DNA from: Rhodopseudomonas rhenobacensis | GTDB taxonomy: Bacteria > Pseudomonadota > Alphaproteobacteria > Rhizobiales > Xanthobacteraceae | Assembly: GCF_014203125.1 (NCBI RefSeq) | Contig: NZ_JACHIH010000015.1 | Location: forward strand, 37,658 to 101,657 | Direction: 5' to 3' | Length of the DNA stretch: 64,000 nt | Part shown: positions 54,672 through 63,150 of the stretch, piece after piece | Position numbering within the stretch: the first letter of the stretch is position 1 | Layout of the letters: every line of letters starts with the position of its first letter | Translations under genes and position numbers: made by a program | The notes under the pieces: generated by a model | What the model was told of the DNA's origin: nothing | Seen by the model: only the letters and a program-made list of their open reading frames with translations | Database searches by the model: none

Positions 54672-56762
54672 ATGAGCGAGACCCCGAGCAGGTGGCGCAA
54701 GGTCAGAGTCGCGGCGATGATCATCGCTGCGCTCGGCGTCATCGCCGTCGGCGCGATGTCCGCGTGGGTCTGGGCGCTCGGACCATTGCCGCTGGATCAA
54801 GCCCAGCAGGTCTCGACCTCGGTGGTCGATCGCAACGGCAAGCTGCTACGCGCTTATGCGATGGCCGATGGCCGCTGGCGGCTGCCGGTGCATGCCGCGA
54901 CCGACGTCGACCGGCGCTATCTCGATCTGCTGCTGGCCTATGAGGACAAGCGGTTTTACAGCCATCCTGGTGTCGATCCGCTGGCGCTCGGGCGCGCCGC
55001 GCTGCAGCTGATCACGCATGGCCGCATCGTCTCCGGCGGCTCCACCATCACCATGCAGCTGGCGCGGCTGCTGGAGCCGCGCCGCGAGCGCTCGGTCCAC
55101 GCCAAGCTGCGGCAGATGGTCCGCGCGATCCAACTTGAGCGGCGGTTCAGCAAGGATCAGATCCTCGATCTCTATCTGGCGCTGGCGCCGTTCGGCGGCA
55201 ATCTCGAAGGGGTTCGCGCGGCCTCGATAGGTTATCTCGGCAAGGAGCCGAAGCGGCTGTCGCTCGCCGAATCCGCGTTGCTGGTGGCGCTGCCGCAATC
55301 GCCGGAGACGCGGCGGCTCGACCGCCATCCGGCTGCGGCGCGGGCGGCGCGCGACCGCGTGCTCGACCGCATGGTCGAGGACGGCGTGCTCAGCGCCGAC
55401 GACGCGGCGCAGGCCAAGGCGGTGGCGTTGGCGCGGCAGCGCGGGCCGATGCCGATGCTGGCGCCGCATTCCGCCGATCAGGCGATGGCGACCGGGAAGC
55501 GCGCGGCGACGATCCGGCTGACGCTGGATGCGCCGATCCAGCGCGCGCTGGAAGCGCTGGCGCGCGACCGCGCCGCGGCGCTCGGCCCCGACATTTCGAT
55601 TGCGCTGGTTGTGGTCGACAACGCCAGCGGCGAGGTGCTGGCGCGGGTCGGCTCGCCGGATTATTTCGACAACCGCCGCGCCGGTCAGGTCGACATGTCG
55701 CGCGCGATCCGCTCGCCGGGCTCGACGCTGAAGCCTTTTATTTATGGGCTCGCCTTCGAAGACGGCTTCGTGCATCCGGAAAGCCTGATCGACGACCGGC
55801 CGATCCGCTTCGGCGCCTACGCGCCGGAGAATTTCGACATGACCTTCCAGGGCACGGTGCCGGTCCGGAAGGCGCTGCAGCTGTCGCTCAACGTGCCGGC
55901 GATCGCGCTGTTGGACCGCGTCGGATCGAGTCGCCTCGCGGCGCGGCTGAAACAGGCCGGCGCCGGCCTGGTGCTGCCGAAGGACGAGGCGCCGGGGCTG
56001 GCGATGGGGCTCGGCGGCGTCGGCATCAGGCTGCAGGATCTGGTGCAGCTGTATTCCGGGATCGCGCGGCTCGGCGCCACGGTGCCGCTGCGCGAGCTCG
56101 CGCTGGACGAGCCGAAGCCGCCGGAGCCGCTGCGGCTGATGGATCCGGTCGCGGCCTGGCAGGTCGGCAACGTGCTGCTCGGCACCCCGCCGCCGGACAA
56201 CGCCGCGGCGAATCGCATCGCCTTCAAGACCGGCACGTCCTACGGCTATCGCGACGCCTGGTCGGTCGGCTTCGACGGCCGCCTCACCATCGGGGTCTGG
56301 GTCGGCCGGCCCGACGGCGCCGCGGTGCCCGGCCTGGTCGGCCGCACCGCCGCAGCCCCGATCCTGTTCGACGCCTTTGCCCGCACCGGCAAGTTGCCCG
56401 CGGCGCTGCCGAAAGCCCCGCGCGGTACGCTACTGGCCAGCAACGCCAAGCTGCCGCTGCCGCTGCGGCGCTTCCGGCCGGCCGGGGAATTGCTGCGCAA
56501 CGGCAACGAGCAGGCGCTGCGCATCCAGTTTCCGCTGAACGGCTCGCGGATCGACGGCTCCGGCGACACCTCGATGCCGTCGCTGCCGGTCAGGGTCGCG
56601 GGCGGGGTGCTGCCGCTGACCATGATGGTCAACGGCGTCGCGGTCGGCGAGATCGACGGCCGCCGGCAGCGGCTGCTGACCCAGCCCGGGCCGGGCTTCG
56701 TCCGGCTCACCGTGATGGACGCCATGGGCGCCGCGGACACAGTCGTCGTCCGAATCCAGTAA
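54672..56762 (+). CDS. pbpC: penicillin-binding protein 1C
   Basis: Bifunctional peptidoglycan glycosyltransferase/transpeptidase, 696 residues. N-terminal anchor (VAAMIIAALGVIAVGAMSAW). The GT51 domain has LAYEDKRFYSHPGVDPLALG and SGGSTITMQLARLLE. The transpeptidase has SPGSTLKPFIYGLAFEDG (Ser-X-X-Lys) and AFKTGTSYGYRDAWSVGF (KTG). A C-terminal beta domain (BiPBP_C type) follows. Paired with the macroglobulin, suggesting repair of the cell wall after periplasmic attack. Confidence 0.94.
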   Translation: MSETPSRWRKVRVAAMIIAALGVIAVGAMSAWVWALGPLPLDQAQQVSTSVVDRNGKLLRAYAMADGRWRLPVHAATDVDRRYLDLLLAYEDKRFYSHPGVDPLALGRAALQLITHGRIVSGGSTITMQLARLLEPRRERSVHAKLRQMVRAIQLERRFSKDQILDLYLALAPFGGNLEGVRAASIGYLGKEPKRLSLAESALLVALPQSPETRRLDRHPAAARAARDRVLDRMVEDGVLSADDAAQAKAVALARQRGPMPMLAPHSADQAMATGKRAATIRLTLDAPIQRALEALARDRAAALGPDISIALVVVDNASGEVLARVGSPDYFDNRRAGQVDMSRAIRSPGSTLKPFIYGLAFEDGFVHPESLIDDRPIRFGAYAPENFDMTFQGTVPVRKALQLSLNVPAIALLDRVGSSRLAARLKQAGAGLVLPKDEAPGLAMGLGGVGIRLQDLVQLYSGIARLGATVPLRELALDEPKPPEPLRLMDPVAAWQVGNVLLGTPPPDNAAANRIAFKTGTSYGYRDAWSVGFDGRLTIGVWVGRPDGAAVPGLVGRTAAAPILFDAFARTGKLPAALPKAPRGTLLASNAKLPLPLRRFRPAGELLRNGNEQALRIQFPLNGSRIDGSGDTSMPSLPVRVAGGVLPLTMMVNGVAVGEIDGRRQRLLTQPGPGFVRLTVMDAMGAADTVVVRIQ

Positions 56763-56812
56763 GCGCCCGCCAACTGGTTGTCCGCGTGGCGGTTTCAGCG
56801 TATGCGAAACCG

Positions 56813-58558
56813 ATGACCGAGACCTTTGCAAGACCCCGATTTGGCATGCCGCCGGAGCCGAAAAACCGGATCAATCCCGGCCAACGGCTGGTCGGCGTGA
56901 TCGACTACGTCGCCGCCAGCCACGCCCGTGCGGTGGCGTTCCTGGCGCTGTGCGGACTATTGTTCACGCTGTCGGGGTTCTTTACGATTCCGCCGATCGA
57001 CCGCGACGAGGCGCGCTTCGCCCAGGCCACCAAGCAGATGGTCGAAAGCGGCGATTTCGTCGACATCCGCTTCCAGGGCGAGGTCCGCTACAAGAAGCCG
57101 GTCGGGATCTACTGGCTGCAGGCCAGCGTGGTCGAAGCCGCCTCCGCGCTCGGGCTGCCGCGCGCCGAGGTGCGGATCTGGCTGTACCGGGTGCCCTCGA
57201 TGCTGGGCGCGATCGGCGCGGTGCTGATGACCTATTGGACCGCGCTGGCGTTCGTGACGCGGCGCGGCGCGGTGCTCGCCGGACTCATTTTATGCAGCTC
57301 GATTCTGCTCGGCGTCGAGGCTCGCCTCGCCAAGACCGACGCGGTGCTGCTGCTGACGGTGATCGCCGCGATGGGGGCGATGGCGCGGGTCTATCTCGCC
57401 TGGCAGCGCGGCGAGGATTCCGCGCGGGGGTCGTGGACCACGCCGGCGATCTTCTGGACCGCGCTGGCCGGCGGCATCCTGTTGAAGGGGCCGCTGATCC
57501 TGATGTTCGTCGGCCTCACCATCGTCACCCTGGCGATCTGCGACCGCTCGCTGGTCTGGCTGTGGCGGCTGCGGCCCTTGTGGGGCGCGCTGTGGATGCT
57601 GGCGCTGGTGCTGCCGTGGTTCATCGCCATCTTCCAGCGCGCCGGCGAGAGCTTCTTCGCCGATTCGGTCGGCGGCGACATGCTGAGCAAGATCACCAGC
57701 GCCAAGGAATCCCACGGCGCACCGCCCGGCGTGTACTTCCTGCTGTTCTGGGTGACGTTCTGGCCCGGCGCGCCGCTGGCCGCGATGGCGGCGCCGGCGG
57801 TGTGGCGGGCGCGGCGCGAACCCGGCGCGCAATATCTGTTGGCCTGGCTGCTGCCGTCCTGGATCGTGTTCGAGCTGGTGATGACCAAGCTGCCGCATTA
57901 CGTGCTGCCGCTGTATCCGGCGATCGCCATCCTGTTGGTCGGTGCGTTCGAGCGCCGCGTGCTGTCGCGCGGCTGGCTGACCCGCGGGGCGGCGTGGTGG
58001 TTCGCGATTCCCGCCGCGGTGCTGACCATCGCGGTGGTCGGCGCGGTGTGGCTGACGCGGCAGCCGGCGTTCCTGGCCTGGCCGTTCGTTGCGGTGTCGA
58101 TGATCTTCGGGCTGTTGGCCTGGCGACTCTATGATGACATCCGCTCCGAGCACGCGATGCTCAACGCCGTGGTGTCGTCGCTGTTTCTCAGCGTCGCGGT
58201 CTACGGCATCGTCGTGCCGTCGCTGACGCCGCTGTTTCCCAGCGTCGAAATCGCCCGCGCGTTGCGCAACGTGGTCTGCGTCGGCCCGAAGGCGGCCGCC
58301 GCCGGCTATCAGGAGCCGAGCCTGGTGTTCATGACCGGCACCTCGACGCTGCTCACCGACGGCTCCGGCGCCGCGGATTTCCTAGGGCAGGGCAGCTGCC
58401 GCTTCGCGCTGGTGGAGGCCCGCACCGAGCGGGCGTTCGCCGCGCGCGCAGAAGCCATCGGCCTGCGCTACGACGTCGCGACCCGGATCGACGGCTATAA
58501 TTTCTCGCAAGGTCGGGCTATCTCGGTGGCGATCTTCCGCTCCGAGGGTACCCAGTAA
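56813..58558 (+). CDS. GT39-family polyprenyl-phosphate-sugar glycosyltransferase (ArnT-like)
   Basis: A 581-residue integral membrane glycosyltransferase. The first periplasmic loop has the family acidic motif PPIDRDEARFAQATKQMVES, followed by GEVRYKKPVGIYWLQASVVE. Many TM helices follow (VLAGLILCSSILLGVEARLA; LWMLALVLPWFIAIFQRAGE). Such enzymes move sugars from undecaprenyl- or dolichyl-phosphate carriers to lipid A or proteins. The GTG at 56786 is an alternative start. First of four adjacent genes (GT39, PAP2, GT2, LAB_N), with pbpC upstream. Confidence 0.9.
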   Translation: MTETFARPRFGMPPEPKNRINPGQRLVGVIDYVAASHARAVAFLALCGLLFTLSGFFTIPPIDRDEARFAQATKQMVESGDFVDIRFQGEVRYKKPVGIYWLQASVVEAASALGLPRAEVRIWLYRVPSMLGAIGAVLMTYWTALAFVTRRGAVLAGLILCSSILLGVEARLAKTDAVLLLTVIAAMGAMARVYLAWQRGEDSARGSWTTPAIFWTALAGGILLKGPLILMFVGLTIVTLAICDRSLVWLWRLRPLWGALWMLALVLPWFIAIFQRAGESFFADSVGGDMLSKITSAKESHGAPPGVYFLLFWVTFWPGAPLAAMAAPAVWRARREPGAQYLLAWLLPSWIVFELVMTKLPHYVLPLYPAIAILLVGAFERRVLSRGWLTRGAAWWFAIPAAVLTIAVVGAVWLTRQPAFLAWPFVAVSMIFGLLAWRLYDDIRSEHAMLNAVVSSLFLSVAVYGIVVPSLTPLFPSVEIARALRNVVCVGPKAAAAGYQEPSLVFMTGTSTLLTDGSGAADFLGQGSCRFALVEARTERAFAARAEAIGLRYDVATRIDGYNFSQGRAISVAIFRSEGTQ

Positions 58559-58559
58559 T

Positions 58560-59405
58560 ATGGCCATTCAGAACCGGGCTGACACGCCGCCGAGCTATGT
58601 CGTCCGGGTGCTGCTGTTGCTGCGCGCATCGTTGCTGCAGCTGGTCCGCCATCCGTCGCATTCGCGGCGCGCCGAGGCGGCCCGCAGCGGGGCGCGGCGC
58701 GCGCTGCTGTTGACCGCGCTGGTCGCACTGGCGATCGCGGTGCTGATGGTAGCGCTCGACGCCCGCGAAATCGGCTGGATGCCGCCGCGCGGCACCGCCT
58801 GGCTGTGGCCGGTGAAGATCGTCACCGACTTCGGCAAGGCCACCTATCTGCTGTGGGCGCTGGCGGCGGCGCTGTTGGCGCTGCTGTTGATCACGCCGCG
58901 GCTCGCCGGCTGGTCGCGCGGCGTGCTGCTGGCCTTCGGCACCCGCGTGCAGTTCATTTTCTTCGCGGTGCTGGTGCCGGTCCTAGCCGGCGAGGTCTTG
59001 AAGGGCGCGATCGGCCGCGGCCGGCCGTTCGTCGGCGGCGAGGCCAACGCCTTCAACTTCTCCTATTGGTCGTGGAACGAGGCCTATTCCAGCCTGCCGT
59101 CGGGCCACGCCACCGCCGCCTTCGCGCTGGCCTTCGCGGTCGCCGCGCTGTGGCCGCAGCTGCGCGGCGTCATGATCGTCTATGCCCTGGCGATCGCGGT
59201 CAGCCGGCTGCTGCTGCTGGCGCATCACCCGAGCGACGTGGTGGCCGGCGCGCTCACCGGGGTGATCGGCGCGATGGCGGTGCGCTACTGGTTTGCCGCG
59301 CGTCATCTGGCTTTTACAATCGAGCGCGACGGCCACGTCGCGGCGCTGCCGGGGCCATCTTTCGGCCACCTCAAAAGGGTTGCCCGCGAGGCCTTGGCCC
59401 CATAA
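58560..59405 (+). CDS. PAP2-family membrane phosphatase
   Basis: A 281-residue multi-span lipid phosphatase. The three PAP2 motifs are visible: KGAIGRGRPFVGGE (K-x6-RP), SSLPSGHATAAFALAF (PSGH), and SRLLLLAHHPSDVVAGAL (SR-x5-H-x3-D). Located 1 bp after the GT39 stop. Candidate roles are lipid A dephosphorylation (LpxE-like) or undecaprenyl-diphosphate recycling (BacA/PgpB-like). The neighbours favour lipid A or glycolipid work. Confidence 0.9.
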   Translation: MAIQNRADTPPSYVVRVLLLLRASLLQLVRHPSHSRRAEAARSGARRALLLTALVALAIAVLMVALDAREIGWMPPRGTAWLWPVKIVTDFGKATYLLWALAAALLALLLITPRLAGWSRGVLLAFGTRVQFIFFAVLVPVLAGEVLKGAIGRGRPFVGGEANAFNFSYWSWNEAYSSLPSGHATAAFALAFAVAALWPQLRGVMIVYALAIAVSRLLLLAHHPSDVVAGALTGVIGAMAVRYWFAARHLAFTIERDGHVAALPGPSFGHLKRVAREALAP

Positions 59406-59465
59406 AAGCGGGCTTCCGCGAACCGCACCCCGGGGTGAGTTCCAAGGCTGCGGGCCGATCCGACC

Positions 59466-60221
59466 ATGAGCGATCATTTGACCAGTTCCGGCACCACCCC
59501 TGCCGTGTCCATCGTTGTTCCGGTGCGTAACGAGGCCGACAATGTCGCGCCGCTGATCGCCGAGATCGCCGCCGCGCTGGACGGCCGTTGGGCCTACGAG
59601 ATCATCTATGTCGACGACGGCTCCACCGATGCGACGCCGCAGCGGATCGCCGCGCTGCGCCAGAGCAACGCCAATCTTCGCCAGATCCGCCATGCGGCGT
59701 CTTCCGGGCAATCCGCAGCGGTGCGCAGCGGCGTGCGCGCGGCGCAGGGCGGCATCGTCGCCACGCTCGACGGCGACGGCCAGAACAATCCGGCGTTCCT
59801 GCCCAACCTGATCACGGCGCTGGAGCAGGGCGGCGCCCGCGTCGGGCTCGCCGCCGGCCAGCGGCTCGGCCGCAAGGACACCGGCTTCAAGAAGATCCAG
59901 TCGCGGATCGCCAACAAGGTGCGTGACGCCATCCTGCGCGACGGCACCCGGGACTCCGGCTGCGGCCTCAAGGCGTTCCGCCGCGAGGTCTATCTGTCGC
60001 TGCCGTATTTCGACGGTCTGCATCGTTTCATGCCGGCGCTGGTGCGCCGCGAGGGCTTCGACATCGCATTCGTCGACGTCACCGACCGGCCGCGGCTGTC
60101 GGGGGTGTCGAATTACGGCTTCTTCGATCGGCTGTGGATCGGGATCATGGACCTGGTCGGAGTCTGGTGGCTGATCCGCCGCAAGAAATCCACGCCCGTC
60201 GCAACCGAGATCGCATCATGA
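59466..60221 (+). CDS. GT2 polyprenyl-phosphate glycosyltransferase (DPM1/ArnC-like)
   Basis: A 251-residue GT2-fold enzyme with the nucleotide-sugar motif SIVVPVRNEADNVAPLIAEI, the acidic DDGSTDATPQ and the LDGDGQNNP segment. QSRIANKVRDAILRDGTRD and SGCGLKAFRREVYLSLP resemble enzymes that load sugars onto polyprenyl-phosphate. It lacks the long C-terminal TMs of ArnC. The stop overlaps the LAB_N start by 4 bp. It should supply the carrier-linked sugar for the GT39 enzyme. Confidence 0.88.
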   Translation: MSDHLTSSGTTPAVSIVVPVRNEADNVAPLIAEIAAALDGRWAYEIIYVDDGSTDATPQRIAALRQSNANLRQIRHAASSGQSAAVRSGVRAAQGGIVATLDGDGQNNPAFLPNLITALEQGGARVGLAAGQRLGRKDTGFKKIQSRIANKVRDAILRDGTRDSGCGLKAFRREVYLSLPYFDGLHRFMPALVRREGFDIAFVDVTDRPRLSGVSNYGFFDRLWIGIMDLVGVWWLIRRKKSTPVATEIAS

Positions 60222-60556
60222 TCATTCATTACGGCCAGGTGCTCGGCGATTATCTGTTCGACGTGTTCGTCGCCAAGTTCGATTTCTGGCTGGCATTCGG
60301 CCTGGTCGCGCAACTGCTGTTCACCGCGCGCTTCCTGGTGCAGTGGATTTCCAGCGAGCGCGCGCAGCAGAGCGTGGTGCCGATGTCGTTCTGGTTCTTC
60401 TCGATCGCCGGCGGGCTGATGACGCTGGTCTACGGCATCGTCAAGCGCGAGCCGGTGATCATCATCGGCCAGGCCGCGGCGACCTTCGTCTACGTCCGCA
60501 ACATCATGCTGATCGTCAAGAACCACGCCCGCGGCTCGAAGACGCTGGATAGCTGA
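60218..60556 (+). CDS. LAB_N (lipid-A-disaccharide synthase N-terminal-like) membrane protein
   Basis: A 112-residue protein of the LAB_N family with three membrane segments (WLAFGLVAQLLFTARFLVQW; VPMSFWFFSIAGGLMTLVYG; PVIIIGQAAATFVYVRNIML). The ISSERAQQSVVPMSFWFFS signature is typical. LAB_N proteins are often found beside GT2 and GT39 genes in polyprenyl-phosphate-sugar pathways, possibly moving or holding the carrier lipid. The ATG at 60218 gives ATGA coupling with the GT2 gene. It converges with metC, leaving only 12 bp. Confidence 0.88.
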   Translation: MIIHYGQVLGDYLFDVFVAKFDFWLAFGLVAQLLFTARFLVQWISSERAQQSVVPMSFWFFSIAGGLMTLVYGIVKREPVIIIGQAAATFVYVRNIMLIVKNHARGSKTLDS

Positions 60557-60568
60557 GGCGCGACCCCG

Positions 60569-61762
60569 TCAGCTTGTCGCGGCGTTGAACGCCGAAAAGC
60601 CGCGCTCCAGATCGGCCTTGAGATCGTCGACGCTCTCCAGCCCGATATGCAGCCGCAACGCCGGCCCGCCGGGATTCCACTTGGTCGCGCTGCGATAGCT
60701 CGTGCAATCGAACGGGATCGCCAGGCTCTCGAAGCCGCCCCAGGAATAGCCCATCCCGAACAGCTTGACGGTGTCGAGCAGGGCGTCGACCGCTTTTTGC
60801 GGCGCAGGCTTCAGCACGATGCTGAACAGCCCGGAAGCGCCGGTGAAGTCGCGCTTCCAGATCGCGTGGCCGGGATCGGTTTCCAGCGCCGGGTGCAGCA
60901 CCCGGGCGACTTCCGGCCGCTGCGAAAGCCAGCGCGCCATCTCCAGCCCGGCCTCCTGATGATGCTTCAGCCGCACCGCCAGCGTGCGCAGCCCGCGCAG
61001 CGCCAGGAACACGTCGTCCGGACCGGCGCAGACGCCGAGCGCGCGGACCGCGTCCTCGACCTGCGGCCAGGCGCGGGCGTTGGCCGAAATGGTGCCGAAC
61101 ATGATGTCGGAATGGCCGCCGATATATTTGGTGGCGGCCTGGATCGAGATGTCGACGCCCTGGTCGAGCGAGCGGTGATACAGCGGTGTCGCCCAGGTGT
61201 TGTCGTCGATGACCAGCGCGCCGCGGGCGTGCGCCACCGCGGCGATCGCCGGGATGTCGGTCATCTCGAAGGATTGCGAGCCGGGGGCTTCGACCACCAC
61301 CGCGGCGGTGTTGGGCTGGAACAGCGCCTCGATGCCGGCGCCGATCAAGGGATCGAAATAGCTGGTGGTGACGCCGTAGCGCTTCAACAGGCCGTCGCAG
61401 AACAGCCGGGTCGGGCGGTAGGCGTTGTCGCACACCAGCAGATGGTCGCCGCTTTTCAGCACCGCGAGCAGGGCGGTGGAAATCGCCGCGACCCCGGAGG
61501 GCGCCAGCGCCACCCCGGCGCAGGCGTCGCCTTCCAGCGCCCGCAAGGCCTGTTGCAGGGCACGGGTGGTCGGCGTGCCATGCCGGCCATAAGAGAACTC
61601 GCCGCGATGGGCGTGCAGATCGGCCGCGGTCGGATACAGCACCGTGGAGCCGCGCACCACCGGCGGATTGACGAATCCTTTTTGCGCCGCGGTGTCGCGG
61701 CCGGCGGTGACGAGTTGGGTGTCGGTGCGAAGCGGCAGGTCGTCGTCGTCGGAGAAATTCAT
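60569..61762 (-). CDS. metC: cystathionine beta-lyase
   Basis: PLP enzyme cleaving cystathionine to homocysteine, pyruvate and ammonia in methionine synthesis. 397 residues. The PLP Lys is in SIQAATKYIGGHSDIMFGT, preceded by the ALVIDDNTWATPLYHR segment with the PLP-contacting Asp. The N-terminal LVTAGRDTAAQKGFVNPPV fits the family. The ATG at 61762 is chosen over 61783. A leader with overlapping hairpins lies directly upstream. A cystathionine gamma-synthase-like role is less likely. Confidence 0.9.
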   Translation of the reverse strand: MNFSDDDDLPLRTDTQLVTAGRDTAAQKGFVNPPVVRGSTVLYPTAADLHAHRGEFSYGRHGTPTTRALQQALRALEGDACAGVALAPSGVAAISTALLAVLKSGDHLLVCDNAYRPTRLFCDGLLKRYGVTTSYFDPLIGAGIEALFQPNTAAVVVEAPGSQSFEMTDIPAIAAVAHARGALVIDDNTWATPLYHRSLDQGVDISIQAATKYIGGHSDIMFGTISANARAWPQVEDAVRALGVCAGPDDVFLALRGLRTLAVRLKHHQEAGLEMARWLSQRPEVARVLHPALETDPGHAIWKRDFTGASGLFSIVLKPAPQKAVDALLDTVKLFGMGYSWGGFESLAIPFDCTSYRSATKWNPGGPALRLHIGLESVDDLKADLERGFSAFNAATS

Positions 61763-61773
61763 GTGATATGACC

Positions 61774-61798
61774 AAAAAAGCATCTGCTGATGCAGCAG
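61774..61798 (-). promoter_or_regulatory. overlapping hairpins in the metC leader
   Basis: On the minus strand CTGCTG-CAT-CAGCAG (61784-61798 on the plus strand) overlaps GCATC-AGCA-GATGC (61780-61793) followed by six T. The two stems share bases and cannot form together, as in an antiterminator/terminator switch. It ends 12 nt before the metC start. A TTGACG sequence is about 100 nt upstream. No known SAM riboswitch class is evident. Confidence 0.4.
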
Positions 61799-62112
61799 TT
61801 TGCCCCTTCCGGGTGCAACGCGGCTGCGGCGGGCTGGACTTCTTACTAGCAGGACACAGAAGACGGCCGTCAACCCCTTGACCCGGACTTCAACTCGTTC
61901 TGTGATGCATCCGCACCTGTCTGGTTGCCGCGCGGTTGAGGGGCACGCTGCGAAAATCGACCAACGTCTATCCCATCTGGCATCGGAAGCTGGTATCGCT
62001 TTGCCTGCCCGGGTGACGAAGGCTTCGATCGGCCGTTCTCCTCTGCGGTGATATGACGACCACGAATACCGAAGAATTGCGTCCAGGACGACGTTCCTTG
62101 AAAGGCTTGGCT

Positions 62113-63129
62113 ATGAAACGCGTATCTCTCGCTCTCACTGTTGCCGCCGCCGCCGGGTTTCTGACCCAGGCGGCCGGCGCGCAAACCCTGAAGACCGTCC
62201 AGGACCGGGGCGTTCTGTCCTGCGGCGTCAGCCAGGGCCTGCCGGGGTTCTCCGCCCCCGACGACAAGGGCAACTGGACCGGCATCGACGTCGACATGTG
62301 CCGCGCCGTCGCCGCGGCGGTGTTCAACGATCCGACCAAGGTCAAGTTCGTGCCGCTGTCGGCCAAGGACCGCTTCACCGCGCTGCAGTCCGGCGAAATC
62401 GACGTGCTGTCCCGCAACACCACGTGGACGGTGTCGCGCGACACCTCGCTCGGCGTCAACTTCACCGGCGTGACCTATTATGACGGCCAGGGCTTCCTGG
62501 TCCGCAAGGCGCTCAAGGTCAATTCCGCGCTCGAGCTCAACTCGGCGTCGATCTGCGTGCAGACCGGCACCACCAACGAGCAGAACGTTGCCGACTATTT
62601 CAAGGGCAACAACATGAAGTACGAGGTGATCGCCTTCGGCACCGCGGACGAAGCCATCAAGGCCTATGAATCCGGGCGTTGCGACGTGTTCACTTCCGAC
62701 GTCTCGCAGCTTTATGCGCTGCGGCTGAAGCTCGCCACCCCGGCCGATCACGCGGTGCTGCCGGAAGTGATCTCCAAGGAGCCGCTCGGCCCGTTGGTGC
62801 GCCACGGCGACGACCAGTGGTTCGACATCGTGAAGTGGACGCTGTTCGCGCTGCTCAATGCCGAAGAGCTCGGCGTCAACCAGAAGAACGTCGACGAGCA
62901 GGCCAAGCTCGACAAGCCGGAGCTGAAGCGGGTGTTCGGCACCGACGGCAACCTCGGCGAACAGCTCGGCCTGACCAAGGACTGGGTGATCCGCATCGTC
63001 AAGGCGACCGGCAACTACGGCGAAGTGTTCGATCGCAACGTCGGCGCCGGCTCCAAGCTCGGCATCGCCCGCGGCCTCAACCAGCTGTGGAACAAGGGCG
63101 GCATCCAATACGCGCCGCCGATCCGCTAA
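62113..63129 (+). CDS. aapJ: general L-amino-acid ABC transporter substrate-binding protein
   Basis: Periplasmic binding protein of the Aap/Bzt general amino acid transporter. A 338-residue protein with signal peptide (MKRVSLALTVAAAAGFLTQA) then the family-typical TLKTVQDRGVLSCGVSQGLP, GKWTG-like GNWTGIDVDMCRAVAAAVF, EIDVLSRNTTWTVSRDTSLG and AQLYAL-like SDVSQLYALRL. I chose the ATG at 62113, since the upstream start at 62053 adds a non-signal sequence. The permease gene aapQ follows 21 bp later. Confidence 0.93.
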   Translation: MKRVSLALTVAAAAGFLTQAAGAQTLKTVQDRGVLSCGVSQGLPGFSAPDDKGNWTGIDVDMCRAVAAAVFNDPTKVKFVPLSAKDRFTALQSGEIDVLSRNTTWTVSRDTSLGVNFTGVTYYDGQGFLVRKALKVNSALELNSASICVQTGTTNEQNVADYFKGNNMKYEVIAFGTADEAIKAYESGRCDVFTSDVSQLYALRLKLATPADHAVLPEVISKEPLGPLVRHGDDQWFDIVKWTLFALLNAEELGVNQKNVDEQAKLDKPELKRVFGTDGNLGEQLGLTKDWVIRIVKATGNYGEVFDRNVGAGSKLGIARGLNQLWNKGGIQYAPPIR

Positions 63130-63150
63130 GCGCAACGAAACGATCTCGCG

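Noticed and set aside
61763-61900. SAM-II or other known SAM riboswitch before metC
   Set aside because: The conserved core sequences of known SAM classes were not found; only short overlapping hairpins are seen.
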